Source: an uncultured Ruminococcus sp. (lineage in GTDB: Bacteria; Bacillota; Clostridia; Oscillospirales; Ruminococcaceae). From it: 64,000 bases of DNA. The stretch is taken from assembly GCA_900318825.1 (NCBI GenBank), contig ONMB01000002.1, positions 16,180-80,179 on the forward strand. Reading direction: 5' to 3'. This document shows, piece after piece, positions 37,144 through 45,900 of the stretch. Every line of letters starts with the position of its first letter. The first letter of the stretch is position 1. The notes under the pieces are model-generated. The model searched no databases and was not told where the DNA came from. It saw nothing but the letters and a program-made list of their open reading frames with translations. Position numbers and translations under genes: made by a program.

Positions 37144-37923
37144 ATGAAATTGAGAAAAACTGTAAACGGGATCAGTATAAACTATGAGCAGAAGGGCAGC
37201 GGCGACCTCATTGTGCTCCTGCACGGCTGGGGAAGCAATATCAAGCTCTTTGCTAATCTCATCGAGCTGCTCTCACGCAAATATACCGTCGTGGCAATGG
37301 ATATGCCCGGCTTCGGAGAGAGTGAGGAGCCGCCCTCAGCATGGTGCGTGGACGACTATGTGCAGTTCGTCATCGACTTCCTCAAGGACTACGACACAAA
37401 GCAGGTAATGCTCCTCGGACATTCCTTCGGCGGCAGAGTTATCATAAGAATGCACGCAAGAGAGAGCCTTCCGTTCGAGGTGACCAAGGTCATACTCGTT
37501 GACAGCGCGGGAATTATGCCTCCCAAGTCGAACAAGAAGAGCTGGCGCACACGCTATTACAAAATGGGAAAGGCTTTCCTCTCCACAAAGCTGATGCAGA
37601 AGATAGCTCCCGACGCCCTCGAAAACTTCCGTAAGAAAATGGGAAGTGCCGACTACGCTGCGGCTTCACCGCTTATGAGACAGGTAATGGTCAAGGTCGT
37701 GAACGAGGACCTCGAGCCCTATCTTCACCTGATAAAGTGTCCCACACTGCTCGTCTGGGGCGTGAACGATACCGCTACCCCGCTGTCTGACGGTGAAAAA
37801 ATGGAGAAGCTCATTCCGGACGCAGGTCTCGTAAAGCTCGAGAACGCCGGACACTATTCCTTCCTTGAGCAGCAGTTCACGTTCAACCGCGTGATGTGTT
37901 CGTTCCTGAAAATAGAGGACTGA
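37144..37923 (+). CDS. Alpha/beta-fold hydrolase
   Basis: Soluble 259-residue hydrolase. It has the oxyanion region LHGWGSNIKLF, the nucleophile elbow GHSFGG (Ser about residue 95), an acid in VWGVNDTATPL and the catalytic His in NAGHYSFLEQ, so the triad is complete. The substrate is unknown; the family includes esterases, lipases and C-C hydrolases. It is 44 bp upstream of the MurF-like ligase gene and shares its promoter. Spacing of GGAG to the ATG is short, so TTG 37150 is a possible alternative start. Confidence 0.85.
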   Translation: MKLRKTVNGISINYEQKGSGDLIVLLHGWGSNIKLFANLIELLSRKYTVVAMDMPGFGESEEPPSAWCVDDYVQFVIDFLKDYDTKQVMLLGHSFGGRVIIRMHARESLPFEVTKVILVDSAGIMPPKSNKKSWRTRYYKMGKAFLSTKLMQKIAPDALENFRKKMGSADYAAASPLMRQVMVKVVNEDLEPYLHLIKCPTLLVWGVNDTATPLSDGEKMEKLIPDAGLVKLENAGHYSFLEQQFTFNRVMCSFLKIED

Positions 37924-37967
37924 GCCGTGAACAGATTTTCAGATAGATAGAAAAAAGGAGACTTTTG

Positions 37968-39614
37968 ATGAACATTATCCTATGGTCCATATTGGCGGCA
38001 GTAACTCTTGCCGCAGTAGTATTCACCGGGCTCAGGGAGCTGCATATGCTCCAGCTCAACGGCTACAAGACGCCGGAACATTCGTGGTGGATGAAGAAGA
38101 ACTTCCGCCGCTATATCCCGTCGCTCATACTTCTGGCGCTCCAGTTCGTGATGATACCGCTGGGCGCAGGCGCACCGCTCGTTATAGCGTTCACCTGCTT
38201 CAACGCCTGCTTCATCGCAGCGAACAAGCCGGGAAAGAAGTTCAAGAAGCCGCTCGTCTACACCGCAAGAGTAAAGCGAATGATGGTGACTTTCTGGATA
38301 CTGGTGGGAGCGATGTTCGCGGTCGCCGTCCTGAAAGGAAAGAGCGTGGTCTATATCGGGCGCATCTGGAACGAGGCACACACCGATTTTACCTATATTT
38401 CAAAGGAGACACGCTGGTTCAGCAAGGCGCTGCCCTATATTCTGGTGAACTCGGCGCTCTACCTCACACCAATACTCGTTCCGCTCGCAAACCTCATCAA
38501 CAAGCCGGTCGAGAAGTCCGTACAGCGCTGGTACATCAACGACGCCAAGAAGAAGCTCGCGGATATGCCCTCGCTCCACAAGGTCGGCATCACCGGAAGC
38601 TATGGCAAGACCAGTATGAAATTCTACCTGAGCGAGCTGCTCAGTTCACAGTATGAGACTCTCAAGACTCCCGAGAGCTTCAATACACCTATGGGCGTTA
38701 CGATAACCGTCCGCCGCGACCTCCGCCCCACACACCAGTATTTCATCTGCGAAATGGGCGCGAGAAGAGTTCACGAGATAAAGGAACTCTGCGGTATAGC
38801 CAATCCCCACGATGGTATCATCACTTCTGTCGGACCTCAGCACCTCGAGACATTTAAGTCTATCGAGAACGTTGTCAATACCAAGTTTGAGCTTGCGGAC
38901 GCAGTTCAGGCTGCCGGCGGAAAGATATACCTCAACGGCGACAATGAGCTTATCCGTGCAAAGGCTCCGCAGTACAAAAACGCGGTACTCTACGGACTTA
39001 CCGACGGCAATGACTACCGTGCTTCGGACATCTCGGTTTCCGACAGGGGCACTGAGTTTACCGTGACCGCTCCCTCGGGCGAGACCTGCCGCTACTCTAT
39101 GAAGCTCCTCGGCGAGCACAACGTCCAGAACGTCCTCGGCGCTGTCGCTTACGCTCACGGAACCGGAATACCGCTTGAAAAGCTCGTTCTGCCAGTAAAG
39201 CGTATCGCAGCAGTTCCGCACAGGCTCCAGCTTCTCGACAAGGGCAACGGCGTGACATACATCGACGACGCATACAACTCCAACCCCAGCGGCTGCCGTG
39301 CAGCGCTGAATGTTCTGGGACTCTTTGACGCCTGCCGCATACTCGTAACACCGGGTATGGTCGAGCTTGGTGCAAAGCAGGAGGAGCTCAACTTCGAGTT
39401 CGGTCAGGAAGCGGCAAAGGCTTGCGACTACATCGTCCTTGTTGGCAAGGCTCAGACCGTCCCGATATACAACGGCATCAGGGACGCCGGCTACGATATG
39501 GAAAAGGTGTTCGTCGCCGACGGACTCAATGAAGCTCTGGCGAAGGTGCAGTCCTACCAGACGGACAAAAAGAAGATCGTGCTTCTCGAAAACGACCTTC
39601 CCGACAACTATTAA
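37968..39614 (+). CDS. murF: Membrane-anchored MurF-like Mur ligase
   Basis: A 548-residue ligase. The C-terminal 350 residues are a Mur ligase: P-loop GITGSYGKTS at about 206-215, ICEMGARRVHEI, SVGPQHLETF and DDAYNSNPSG, the last typical of MurF, which adds D-Ala-D-Ala to the UDP-MurNAc-tripeptide. The first 175 residues hold about four to five hydrophobic helices, unlike the soluble MurF of most bacteria. ATG 37968 follows AAAGGAG; the TTG three bases before is less likely. D-Ala-D-Ala ligase is encoded next, supporting the role. A different Mur-type amide ligase is possible. Confidence 0.8.
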   Translation: MNIILWSILAAVTLAAVVFTGLRELHMLQLNGYKTPEHSWWMKKNFRRYIPSLILLALQFVMIPLGAGAPLVIAFTCFNACFIAANKPGKKFKKPLVYTARVKRMMVTFWILVGAMFAVAVLKGKSVVYIGRIWNEAHTDFTYISKETRWFSKALPYILVNSALYLTPILVPLANLINKPVEKSVQRWYINDAKKKLADMPSLHKVGITGSYGKTSMKFYLSELLSSQYETLKTPESFNTPMGVTITVRRDLRPTHQYFICEMGARRVHEIKELCGIANPHDGIITSVGPQHLETFKSIENVVNTKFELADAVQAAGGKIYLNGDNELIRAKAPQYKNAVLYGLTDGNDYRASDISVSDRGTEFTVTAPSGETCRYSMKLLGEHNVQNVLGAVAYAHGTGIPLEKLVLPVKRIAAVPHRLQLLDKGNGVTYIDDAYNSNPSGCRAALNVLGLFDACRILVTPGMVELGAKQEELNFEFGQEAAKACDYIVLVGKAQTVPIYNGIRDAGYDMEKVFVADGLNEALAKVQSYQTDKKKIVLLENDLPDNY

Positions 39615-39624
39615 AAGCGATATT

Positions 39625-39692
39625 TGTAGGGGCGCCGTCCCGGCGCCTGCATGATAAACAAAACCGACGGGCGGCGGAACTCCGCCCCTACA
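39625..39692. repeat. 68-bp palindromic repeat, TGTAGGGG family
   Basis: Bounded by TGTAGGGGCG (39625-39634) and CGCCCCTACA (39683-39692), a perfect 10-bp terminal inverted repeat. Two internal hairpins are GGCGCCG/CGGCGCC and GGGCGG/CCGCCC. It lies between murF and ddl, probably within the transcript. Confidence 0.7.
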
Positions 39693-39715
39693 CCAAATTA
39701 TGAGGAGAATTTACA

Positions 39716-40903
39716 ATGAAGATAAATCTTGCAGTATTATTCGGCGGAAGAAGCGTCGAGCACGAAGTTTCGGTGATCTCAGCAGTTCAGGCTATGGCGA
39801 GCATAGACAAGGAGAAGTACAACATCGTCCCTGTCTATATGACCAAGAAGAGCGAGTTCTACACGGGCGAGAAGCTCATGGACATCAACTCATTCAAGGA
39901 TATCCCGGCACTTCTCAAGGAGTGTACCGAGTGTGTATTTGTCCGCAGCGAGGGCAAGGTACAGCTTATCCGCCAGAAGATGAAGAAGTTCGGCTCAAAT
40001 CTTATTTCCGATATCGACATAGCATTCCCGATAGTTCACGGAACGAATGTTGAGGACGGCGCATTGCAGGGCTATCTCCAGACTCTCGACCTGCCGTATG
40101 TAGGCTGTGACGTGCTTGCTTCGGCAGTGGGCATGGACAAATTCGTTATGAAGATACTCCTCAAGGACGCAGGCTTCCCCGTACTGGACTGCTGCCGTTT
40201 CTCAGCATACGAGATAGACCGTATCGAGGACTGTGCAAAGCAGGTCGAGGAGAAGTTCGGCTATCCTGTCATCGTAAAGCCTATCAACCTCGGTTCGAGC
40301 GTTGGTATCTCCAAGGCAAAGGACCACAGCAGTCTGCTCAATTCAATGGAGGAGGCTTTCCAGTTCTCTGACCGTATCCTCGTTGAGCCCTGCGTAGTTA
40401 ACCTCAAGGAGATAAACTGCTCCGTAGTTGGCGACAGCGAGTCCGCAGAGGCTTCCGTATGTGAGGAGCCTGTACAGGCAAGCGATGAGGATATCCTCAG
40501 CTTCGAGCAGAAGTACGTCGGCGGCGGAAAGTCCGGCGGCAGCAAGGGTATGGCTACCCTCAAGAGAAAGATACCTGCCGACATCACTGCCGAGCAGGAC
40601 GAATTCATCAGAAAGACAGCCGTAGACGCATTCCGCTACCTTGGCTGCAACGGCGTTACCCGTATCGACTTTATGATAGATATGGATACAAGCAAGGTCT
40701 ATATCAACGAGATAAACACTATCCCCGGCTCACTTGCATTCTATCTGTGGGAGCCTAAGGGCGTGAAGTACAAGGAGCTTCTCGAGCGCCTTATCCAGCT
40801 TGCACTCAAGCGTTACAGACAGGGCGAGAAGATAAACTACACCTTTGACACCAATATCCTCTCTATGGGAGGCAGCTTCGGTTCAAAGGGCAGCAAGTGC
40901 TGA
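39716..40903 (+). CDS. ddl: D-alanine--D-alanine ligase
   Basis: Makes the D-Ala-D-Ala dipeptide for peptidoglycan. The 395-residue ATP-grasp enzyme has VLFGGRSVEHEVSVISA at the start, IVHGTNVEDGALQG, VKPINLGSSVGI, and metal-binding INEINTIPGSL. The omega-loop region keeps a Lys-Tyr pair (SFEQKYVGGG), where D-Ala-D-Ala ligases have EAKY, so D-Ala is the more likely second substrate than D-Lac. The loop is longer than usual with a Gly-rich GGGKSGGSKG insertion. MurF upstream uses its product. Confidence 0.93.
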   Translation: MKINLAVLFGGRSVEHEVSVISAVQAMASIDKEKYNIVPVYMTKKSEFYTGEKLMDINSFKDIPALLKECTECVFVRSEGKVQLIRQKMKKFGSNLISDIDIAFPIVHGTNVEDGALQGYLQTLDLPYVGCDVLASAVGMDKFVMKILLKDAGFPVLDCCRFSAYEIDRIEDCAKQVEEKFGYPVIVKPINLGSSVGISKAKDHSSLLNSMEEAFQFSDRILVEPCVVNLKEINCSVVGDSESAEASVCEEPVQASDEDILSFEQKYVGGGKSGGSKGMATLKRKIPADITAEQDEFIRKTAVDAFRYLGCNGVTRIDFMIDMDTSKVYINEINTIPGSLAFYLWEPKGVKYKELLERLIQLALKRYRQGEKINYTFDTNILSMGGSFGSKGSKC

Positions 40904-40983
40904 GCGTGAGCTCGCACAGCAGGTCGGATATCGTGGGGTAAAGATTTCTGACCGGAATACTATGATACAGAGGGATAATAAAA

Positions 40984-41475
40984 ATGAAACATCATTACAG
41001 AAACAGGGAAAACTACGGCAAGGAGCTCCATGAGCTTGCCGATGATATCAGAACGGAGCGGTTTCTCGACAAGGAAGATCCTGACGCTCCTATCGTAATA
41101 ACCAAGGAGCAGTTAAAGGCACGGCGTCTGGAAAACGACGGTCCTCAAAAGGGCGGCAGGCACAGGGACGAACTTTTTGATGAGTTTCAGGGAGAGCCGT
41201 GGGCAAACAAGCTTGCTGTCGTTCTTATCATTGCGTTCATTGGGTGTATGGTATGCTCGGTCTTTGGAAAATACTTTATCCTGTTCGGGATAAGCGCAGG
41301 AATGCTGTTGTTAGCTATCCCATGCAGAAATGACAAGCGCGACAGATTTGCCGAAGAGGGCACACGCGAGTACAGGGAGCGTAACGAGAAGTATCGCCCT
41401 AAGCACGAACCGTTATTCTATTTGCTGAGCATTGCATTTTTTGCAGCAGCGATATATATGATGAAGAAGATGTAA
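40984..41475 (+). CDS. Hypothetical membrane protein
   Basis: A 163-residue protein of unknown function. The first 75 residues are hydrophilic and charged (HHYRNRENYGKELHELADDI). Three hydrophobic helices follow: two adjacent at about 77-115 (LAVVLIIAFIGCMVCSVFG and the next), and one at the C-terminus (LLSIAFFAAAIYMM). No family is recognised. It lies 80 bp downstream of ddl and may be on the same transcript. Confidence 0.7.
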   Translation: MKHHYRNRENYGKELHELADDIRTERFLDKEDPDAPIVITKEQLKARRLENDGPQKGGRHRDELFDEFQGEPWANKLAVVLIIAFIGCMVCSVFGKYFILFGISAGMLLLAIPCRNDKRDRFAEEGTREYRERNEKYRPKHEPLFYLLSIAFFAAAIYMMKKM

Positions 41476-41508
41476 CTGTTATATCTAAATTAAAGGAGGG
41501 TTTTAAAA

Positions 41509-42204
41509 ATGACTGAAAAAGAAAAACAGCAGGCTGGCGAGCTCTATAACGCGAGCGACAAGGAACTCGTTGCGGAGAGAGTAAAGGCAAAGAAGCTCTG
41601 TGTTGAGTTCAACGCGATAGAGTACAACGACTATCAGAAGAAGGAGCGTATGCTCGACAGACTCGTTGCTCTTAGGGGCGAGAATACATGGATCGAAGCT
41701 AACTTCTTCTGTGATTACGGCTACAATATCGTCATCGGAGACAATTTCTACGCAAATCACAATATGGTGATACTTGACTGTGCAGAGGTAGTTTTCGGCG
41801 ACAACGTCTTTATCGGACCAAACTGCGGTTTTTATACAGCCGGTCACCCTCTTGACTATAAGGTGAGAAATTCCGGACTTGAGTACGCAAAGCCCATAAA
41901 GGTCGGCAGCAACGTATGGATAGGCGGAAACGTCTGTGTTATGCCGGGCGTGACTATCGGCGATAACGTGGTCATCGCAGGCGGAAGCGTAGTCAGTGAG
42001 GATATCCCCTCGGGCGTACTGGCTGCCGGAAATCCCTGCAAGCCCGTGAAGAAGCTGCCTGAGAGCGAGATACCGGACGCTCCGGCAGAGCCAGATGAGA
42101 AAGCGGCTCAAAAGGCAGAGGAAAAGCCTGCCGAAAAGAAGCCGGAAGCAGTTGTGAAGCCCAAGAAGGTGCGCAGAGTAGCTGCTGTTGAGGAGATAAA
42201 GTGA
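41509..42204 (+). CDS. Hexapeptide-repeat O-acetyltransferase
   Basis: A 231-residue acetyltransferase of the maltose/galactoside acetyltransferase type, transferring acetyl from acetyl-CoA to a sugar hydroxyl. A left-handed beta helix is built from repeats such as VVIGDNFYANHN, VVFGDNVFIGPN, VWIGGNVCVMPG and VTIGDNVVIAGG. The active-site His is in TAGHPLD. After residue 185 comes an unusual Lys/Glu/Ala/Pro-rich tail of about 45 residues (KAAQKAEEKPAEKKPEAV), absent from ordinary family members. AAAGGAGG precedes the ATG. Confidence 0.9.
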   Translation: MTEKEKQQAGELYNASDKELVAERVKAKKLCVEFNAIEYNDYQKKERMLDRLVALRGENTWIEANFFCDYGYNIVIGDNFYANHNMVILDCAEVVFGDNVFIGPNCGFYTAGHPLDYKVRNSGLEYAKPIKVGSNVWIGGNVCVMPGVTIGDNVVIAGGSVVSEDIPSGVLAAGNPCKPVKKLPESEIPDAPAEPDEKAAQKAEEKPAEKKPEAVVKPKKVRRVAAVEEIK

Positions 42205-42249
42205 CATCTGCCGACCGTCGGCAAACATAATATTCAAGGAGGCGACAGC

Positions 42250-43200
42250 GTGAATACACTTCATTTCAAATACGCAGTTGAGATCGAGAAAACGCGCTCG
42301 ATAACACAGGCTGCCGAAAACCTCTATATGGCTCAGCCGAACCTGAGCAAAGCGATAAAGGAACTCGAAAACACCCTCGGGATAACTATTTTCCGCCGTA
42401 CATCAAAGGGCGTTATCCCGACCGATCAGGGTATGAAGTTCCTCGAATACGCAAAGCAGATACTTATCCAGATAGACAACATGGAGGCGATACACTCGCC
42501 GGACAAGCCAGTGAACCGCAAACTGCGCATATCAGTGCCGCGAGCAGGCTACATATCGAAGGCTTTTTCAGAGTATGTTGCCGGTATGGAGTATCCTGAG
42601 GATATGGAGATATACTTCTGTGAGACCAACTCTATCAGAAGCATTGAGAACGTCCGCGAAAACGGCTATAACTTCGGCATAATCCGCTTCAATACGGCCC
42701 ACGAGAAGTATTTCACAGACTTTCTCGCCGAGAAGAACCTCGACAGCAAGCTGCTGTGGGAGTACGAGATGCTTGCCGTAATGTCCGCGGAACACCCTGC
42801 GGCTCAGGAGGAAAACCTTGATTATGCCTATCTTTCGGCGAATTACACCGAGCTGTGTCAGGGCGACGACGCTGTTCCGTATGTGAGCGGAGCTATTGAG
42901 AAGCTCTTTGCGGAGAACCGTCCCGAGGACGTTCCGGTGAGAAGAGTCTGTACCTACGACCGCGGCAGTTCTATCGACTTTCTGCTGACAGTTCCGCAGT
43001 CGTTCATGCTGGACTCGCCGGTTTCGGACAGTCTCTGCGGCAAGTACGGACTCGTCCAGAGAAAGTGTGCATTCCGCGACAACAGCTTCAAGGACGTTCT
43101 GATATACGCAGCCGGACACAAGCTCTCCGAAAAGGAACTCGAGCTGGTGAACAAGCTGTATGCGGTAAGGAACGAGTCGGCATTTGTGGAGTACAGATGA
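42250..43200 (+). CDS. LysR-family transcriptional regulator
   Basis: A 316-residue regulator. The N-terminal winged helix is clear (RSITQAAENLYMAQPNLSKA, LENTLGITIFRRTSKG), followed by a two-lobed effector-binding domain. The start is GTG after AAGGAGGCG. LysR proteins usually control a divergent or nearby gene; the candidates are the acetyltransferase just upstream on the same strand or the NfnAB pair downstream. I cannot identify the effector. Confidence 0.92.
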   Translation: MNTLHFKYAVEIEKTRSITQAAENLYMAQPNLSKAIKELENTLGITIFRRTSKGVIPTDQGMKFLEYAKQILIQIDNMEAIHSPDKPVNRKLRISVPRAGYISKAFSEYVAGMEYPEDMEIYFCETNSIRSIENVRENGYNFGIIRFNTAHEKYFTDFLAEKNLDSKLLWEYEMLAVMSAEHPAAQEENLDYAYLSANYTELCQGDDAVPYVSGAIEKLFAENRPEDVPVRRVCTYDRGSSIDFLLTVPQSFMLDSPVSDSLCGKYGLVQRKCAFRDNSFKDVLIYAAGHKLSEKELELVNKLYAVRNESAFVEYR

Positions 43201-43241
43201 CGCAGATAACGGCAGATCTTTGAAAAAATCCGTTTTACCTA

Positions 43242-43270
43242 TTGAAATATCGCGGCAAACGTGATATAAT
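43242..43270 (+). promoter_or_regulatory. Promoter of the nfnAB pair
   Basis: TTGAAA (43242-43247), 17 bases, TATAAT (43265-43270). The roughly 90-nt leader includes a GTGAC/GTCAC stem-loop near 43301-43325. Confidence 0.85.
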
Positions 43271-43370
43271 ATAATTTATTCCACCTGCGGTGCTTGTACT
43301 GTGACAGGTCAACGGCGACGGTCACGGAGAGTTCCTGTGCCGCAAATATACGTTTAGGAAGGTAAAGACA

Positions 43371-44210
43371 ATGTTTGAAATACTTGAAAAAAGAAGTCTC
43401 AACCCGACTGTTACCCTCATGAAGATAGCTGCACCCAAGGTCGCTAAAAAGGCTGAGCCCGGTCAGTTCATCATTCTCAGAACTGATGAGAACGGCGAGC
43501 GTATCCCGCTCACTATCGCTGATTTTGACCGCAGCGCAGGTACAGTCACGATCATTTTCCAGATAGTAGGAGCTACCACAGAAAAGCTCAACCACCTCAA
43601 TGAGGGCGAGTGCCTCCACGATTTCGTAGGACCTCTCGGACGCGCTACTGAGACAGAGGGACTCAAGAAGGTCGCTGTCGTAGGCGGCGGCGTAGGCTGT
43701 GCTATCGCATACCCCGTTGCAAAGAAGCTCCACTCCCTCGGCGTTGAGGTACACTCTATCGTCGGCTTCAGAAACAAGGACCTCGTTATCCTTGAGGACG
43801 AATTCAAGGCAGCTTCTTCCAAATTCGTGCTCATGTCCGATGACGGTACTGCCGGCGAAAAGGGACTCGTTACCGACGCCCTCAAGAAGCTCATCGAGAG
43901 CGGCGAGAAGTACGACCGTGTCATCACTATCGGACCTCTCATAATGATGAAATTCGTCTGTCAGCTCACAAAGCAGTATGAAATACCCACAGTTGCTTCA
44001 ATGAACCCCATCATGATCGACGGAACAGGTATGTGCGGCGGCTGTCGTCTTACAGTAGGCGGCGAGACAAAGTTTGCCTGCGTTGACGGACCGGAGTTCG
44101 ACGGTCACCTCATAGACTTCGACGAAGCTATGGCAAGAGGCGCTATGTACAAGCCCTTTGAGCGCAAAGCTCACGAGGAGACCTGCAATCTGTTCAAGGA
44201 GGTAAAGTAA
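43371..44210 (+). CDS. nfnA: FAD/NAD-binding oxidoreductase, NfnA-type small subunit
   Basis: A 279-residue ferredoxin-NADP reductase-like protein. The N-terminal part binds FAD (PGQFIILRTDENGERIPLTI) and the middle NAD(P) (VGGGVGCAIAYPVAKKL). The C-terminal cysteines in GTGMCGGCRLTVGGETKFAC bind a [2Fe-2S] cluster. Paired with a GltA-like flavoprotein one base downstream, it matches NfnA/SudB of the electron-bifurcating NADH-dependent ferredoxin:NADP oxidoreductase, a soluble complex balancing NADH, NADPH and ferredoxin in anaerobes. Confidence 0.88.
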   Translation: MFEILEKRSLNPTVTLMKIAAPKVAKKAEPGQFIILRTDENGERIPLTIADFDRSAGTVTIIFQIVGATTEKLNHLNEGECLHDFVGPLGRATETEGLKKVAVVGGGVGCAIAYPVAKKLHSLGVEVHSIVGFRNKDLVILEDEFKAASSKFVLMSDDGTAGEKGLVTDALKKLIESGEKYDRVITIGPLIMMKFVCQLTKQYEIPTVASMNPIMIDGTGMCGGCRLTVGGETKFACVDGPEFDGHLIDFDEAMARGAMYKPFERKAHEETCNLFKEVK

Positions 44211-44211
44211 G

Positions 44212-45597
44212 ATGCCTAATATGAGAGCTACAAGAAATGAGATGCCCGTTCAGGATCCCAACGTAAGAAACAAGAACTTCAAGGAGGTAGCACTTGGCTA
44301 CACTGAGGAGCAGGCTATCGACGAGGCACAGCGCTGTCTCAACTGCAAGAACAAGCCCTGTGTAACAGGCTGTCCTGTACAGATCGACATTCCTGCATTC
44401 ATTGCAGAGGTCGCAAAGGGCGATTTTGCTGCGGCATATAAAGTTATCACAAAGTCCAGCTCACTTCCGGCAGTATGCGGAAGAGTGTGTCCGCAGGAGA
44501 ACCAGTGCGAGGGCAAGTGCGTCCGCGGTATCAAGGGCGAGGCAGTTGCTATCGGACGTCTTGAGAGATTTGTTGCTGACTGGCACAATGCACAGCCCGA
44601 GGCTCCTGTTGAGAAGCCGGCTTCAAACGGTCACAAGGCAGCTATCATCGGTTCAGGACCTTCCGGACTTGCCTGTGCAGGCGACCTTATAAAGAAGGGC
44701 TACGACGTTACAGTATTCGAGGCGCTCCACGTTGCCGGAGGAGTTCTCTCCTACGGAATCCCTGAGTTCAGACTTCCCAAGGACATCGTTCAGAAGGAGA
44801 TCGAGGGACTCAAGGCTCTCGGCGTAAACGTTGAGACAAATACAGTAGTCGGCAGAACAGTTTCTATCGACGAGCTTATGAAGGAAGAGGGCTTCGAGAC
44901 CGTATTCATCGGCTCAGGCGCAGGACTTCCCAGATTTATGAAGATCCCGGGCGAAAACCTCAGCGGTGTATATTCTGCAAACGAGTTCCTCACCCGTATA
45001 AACCTTATGAAGGCTTACAAGGAGGATAGCTCCACACCTGTACAGCACGGTAAGAAGGCAGTTATCGTAGGCGGCGGAAACGTTGCTATGGACGCTGCAA
45101 GATGTGCTAAGAGACTCGGCGCTGATGTAACTATCGTTTACAGACGTACAGAGACAGAGCTCCCTGCAAGAGCAGAGGAAGTTGAACACGCTAAGGAAGA
45201 GGGCATAGTATTCAGATTTCTGACTAACCCTGTTGAGATAAAGTCCGACGACAAGGGCTGGGTAAAGAGTGTAGTATGTCAGGAAATGGAGCTCTCTGAG
45301 CCCGACGCTTCCGGCAGAGCAAAGCCTGTTCCGAAGGAAGGCGCATTTGTCGAGATCGAGGCTGACTGCGTAATAATGTCTATCGGAACTTCACCCAATC
45401 CGCTCATCAAGGCAACAACAGACGGTCTTGATACCCAGAAGTGGGGCGGCATCATTGCTGACGACAACGGTCTCACCTCAAAGGAAGGCGTTTACGCCGG
45501 CGGTGACGCAGTAACAGGTGCTGCAACAGTAATTCTCGCAATGGGTGCCGGCAAGAAGGCAGCCGCAGCAATGGACGAATATATGCAGAATAAGTAA
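44212..45597 (+). CDS. nfnB: GltA-like flavoprotein, NfnB-type large subunit
   Basis: A 461-residue protein related to the small subunit of glutamate synthase. The N-terminal domain has the cysteines for two [4Fe-4S] clusters (CLNCKNKPCVTGCPVQ, CGRVCPQENQCEGKC). Two Rossmann motifs follow, for FAD (IIGSGPSGLACAGDLIKKG) and NADP(H) (VVGGGNVAMDAARCAKRLG). No glutamate synthase large subunit is present; with the NfnA-like partner next door, the bifurcating transhydrogenase is the better reading. A terminator follows. Confidence 0.88.
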   Translation: MPNMRATRNEMPVQDPNVRNKNFKEVALGYTEEQAIDEAQRCLNCKNKPCVTGCPVQIDIPAFIAEVAKGDFAAAYKVITKSSSLPAVCGRVCPQENQCEGKCVRGIKGEAVAIGRLERFVADWHNAQPEAPVEKPASNGHKAAIIGSGPSGLACAGDLIKKGYDVTVFEALHVAGGVLSYGIPEFRLPKDIVQKEIEGLKALGVNVETNTVVGRTVSIDELMKEEGFETVFIGSGAGLPRFMKIPGENLSGVYSANEFLTRINLMKAYKEDSSTPVQHGKKAVIVGGGNVAMDAARCAKRLGADVTIVYRRTETELPARAEEVEHAKEEGIVFRFLTNPVEIKSDDKGWVKSVVCQEMELSEPDASGRAKPVPKEGAFVEIEADCVIMSIGTSPNPLIKATTDGLDTQKWGGIIADDNGLTSKEGVYAGGDAVTGAATVILAMGAGKKAAAAMDEYMQNK

Positions 45598-45611
45598 ACT
45601 GATAAATAAGT

Positions 45612-45652
45612 AAAACGAAAACCCGTACAGAAATGTACGGGTTTTCGTTTTT
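45612..45652 (+). terminator. Terminator of nfnAB
   Basis: AAAACGAAAACCCGTAC pairs with its complement (about 17 bp) around AGAAAT, ending in a T-run. Confidence 0.93.
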
Positions 45653-45775
45653 GAATTAATAAATTCACAAAAAATTAATATAACGCAGAGTTGATTATTT
45701 GCCTTACTATACAATATAGCTAAAATTGACAGCCAAAATTCTACGGCTCTTCTTGTAAGATTTGCACAAATTGCC

Positions 45776-45804
45776 TTGACTTTTTTTTACATTTGTGCTA
45801 AAAT
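45776..45804 (+). promoter_or_regulatory. Promoter of the cellulase gene
   Basis: TTGACT (45776-45781), 17 bases, TAAAAT (45799-45804). The leader is about 90 nt and can fold with GTCAGAG near 45808 pairing to CTCTGAC near 45845. Confidence 0.8.
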
Positions 45805-45900
45805 GAAGTCAGAGTCAGAGATATGGAGTTAGTTGATAGGCTCTCTCTGACATTATACGAAAAAAATATCATGAAAAATTACAAACAGGAGGTAATTAAA

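Noticed and set aside
43271-43370. Rex operator in the nfnAB leader
   Set aside because: No TTGTGAA-type palindrome; only a small GTGAC/GTCAC hairpin is present.
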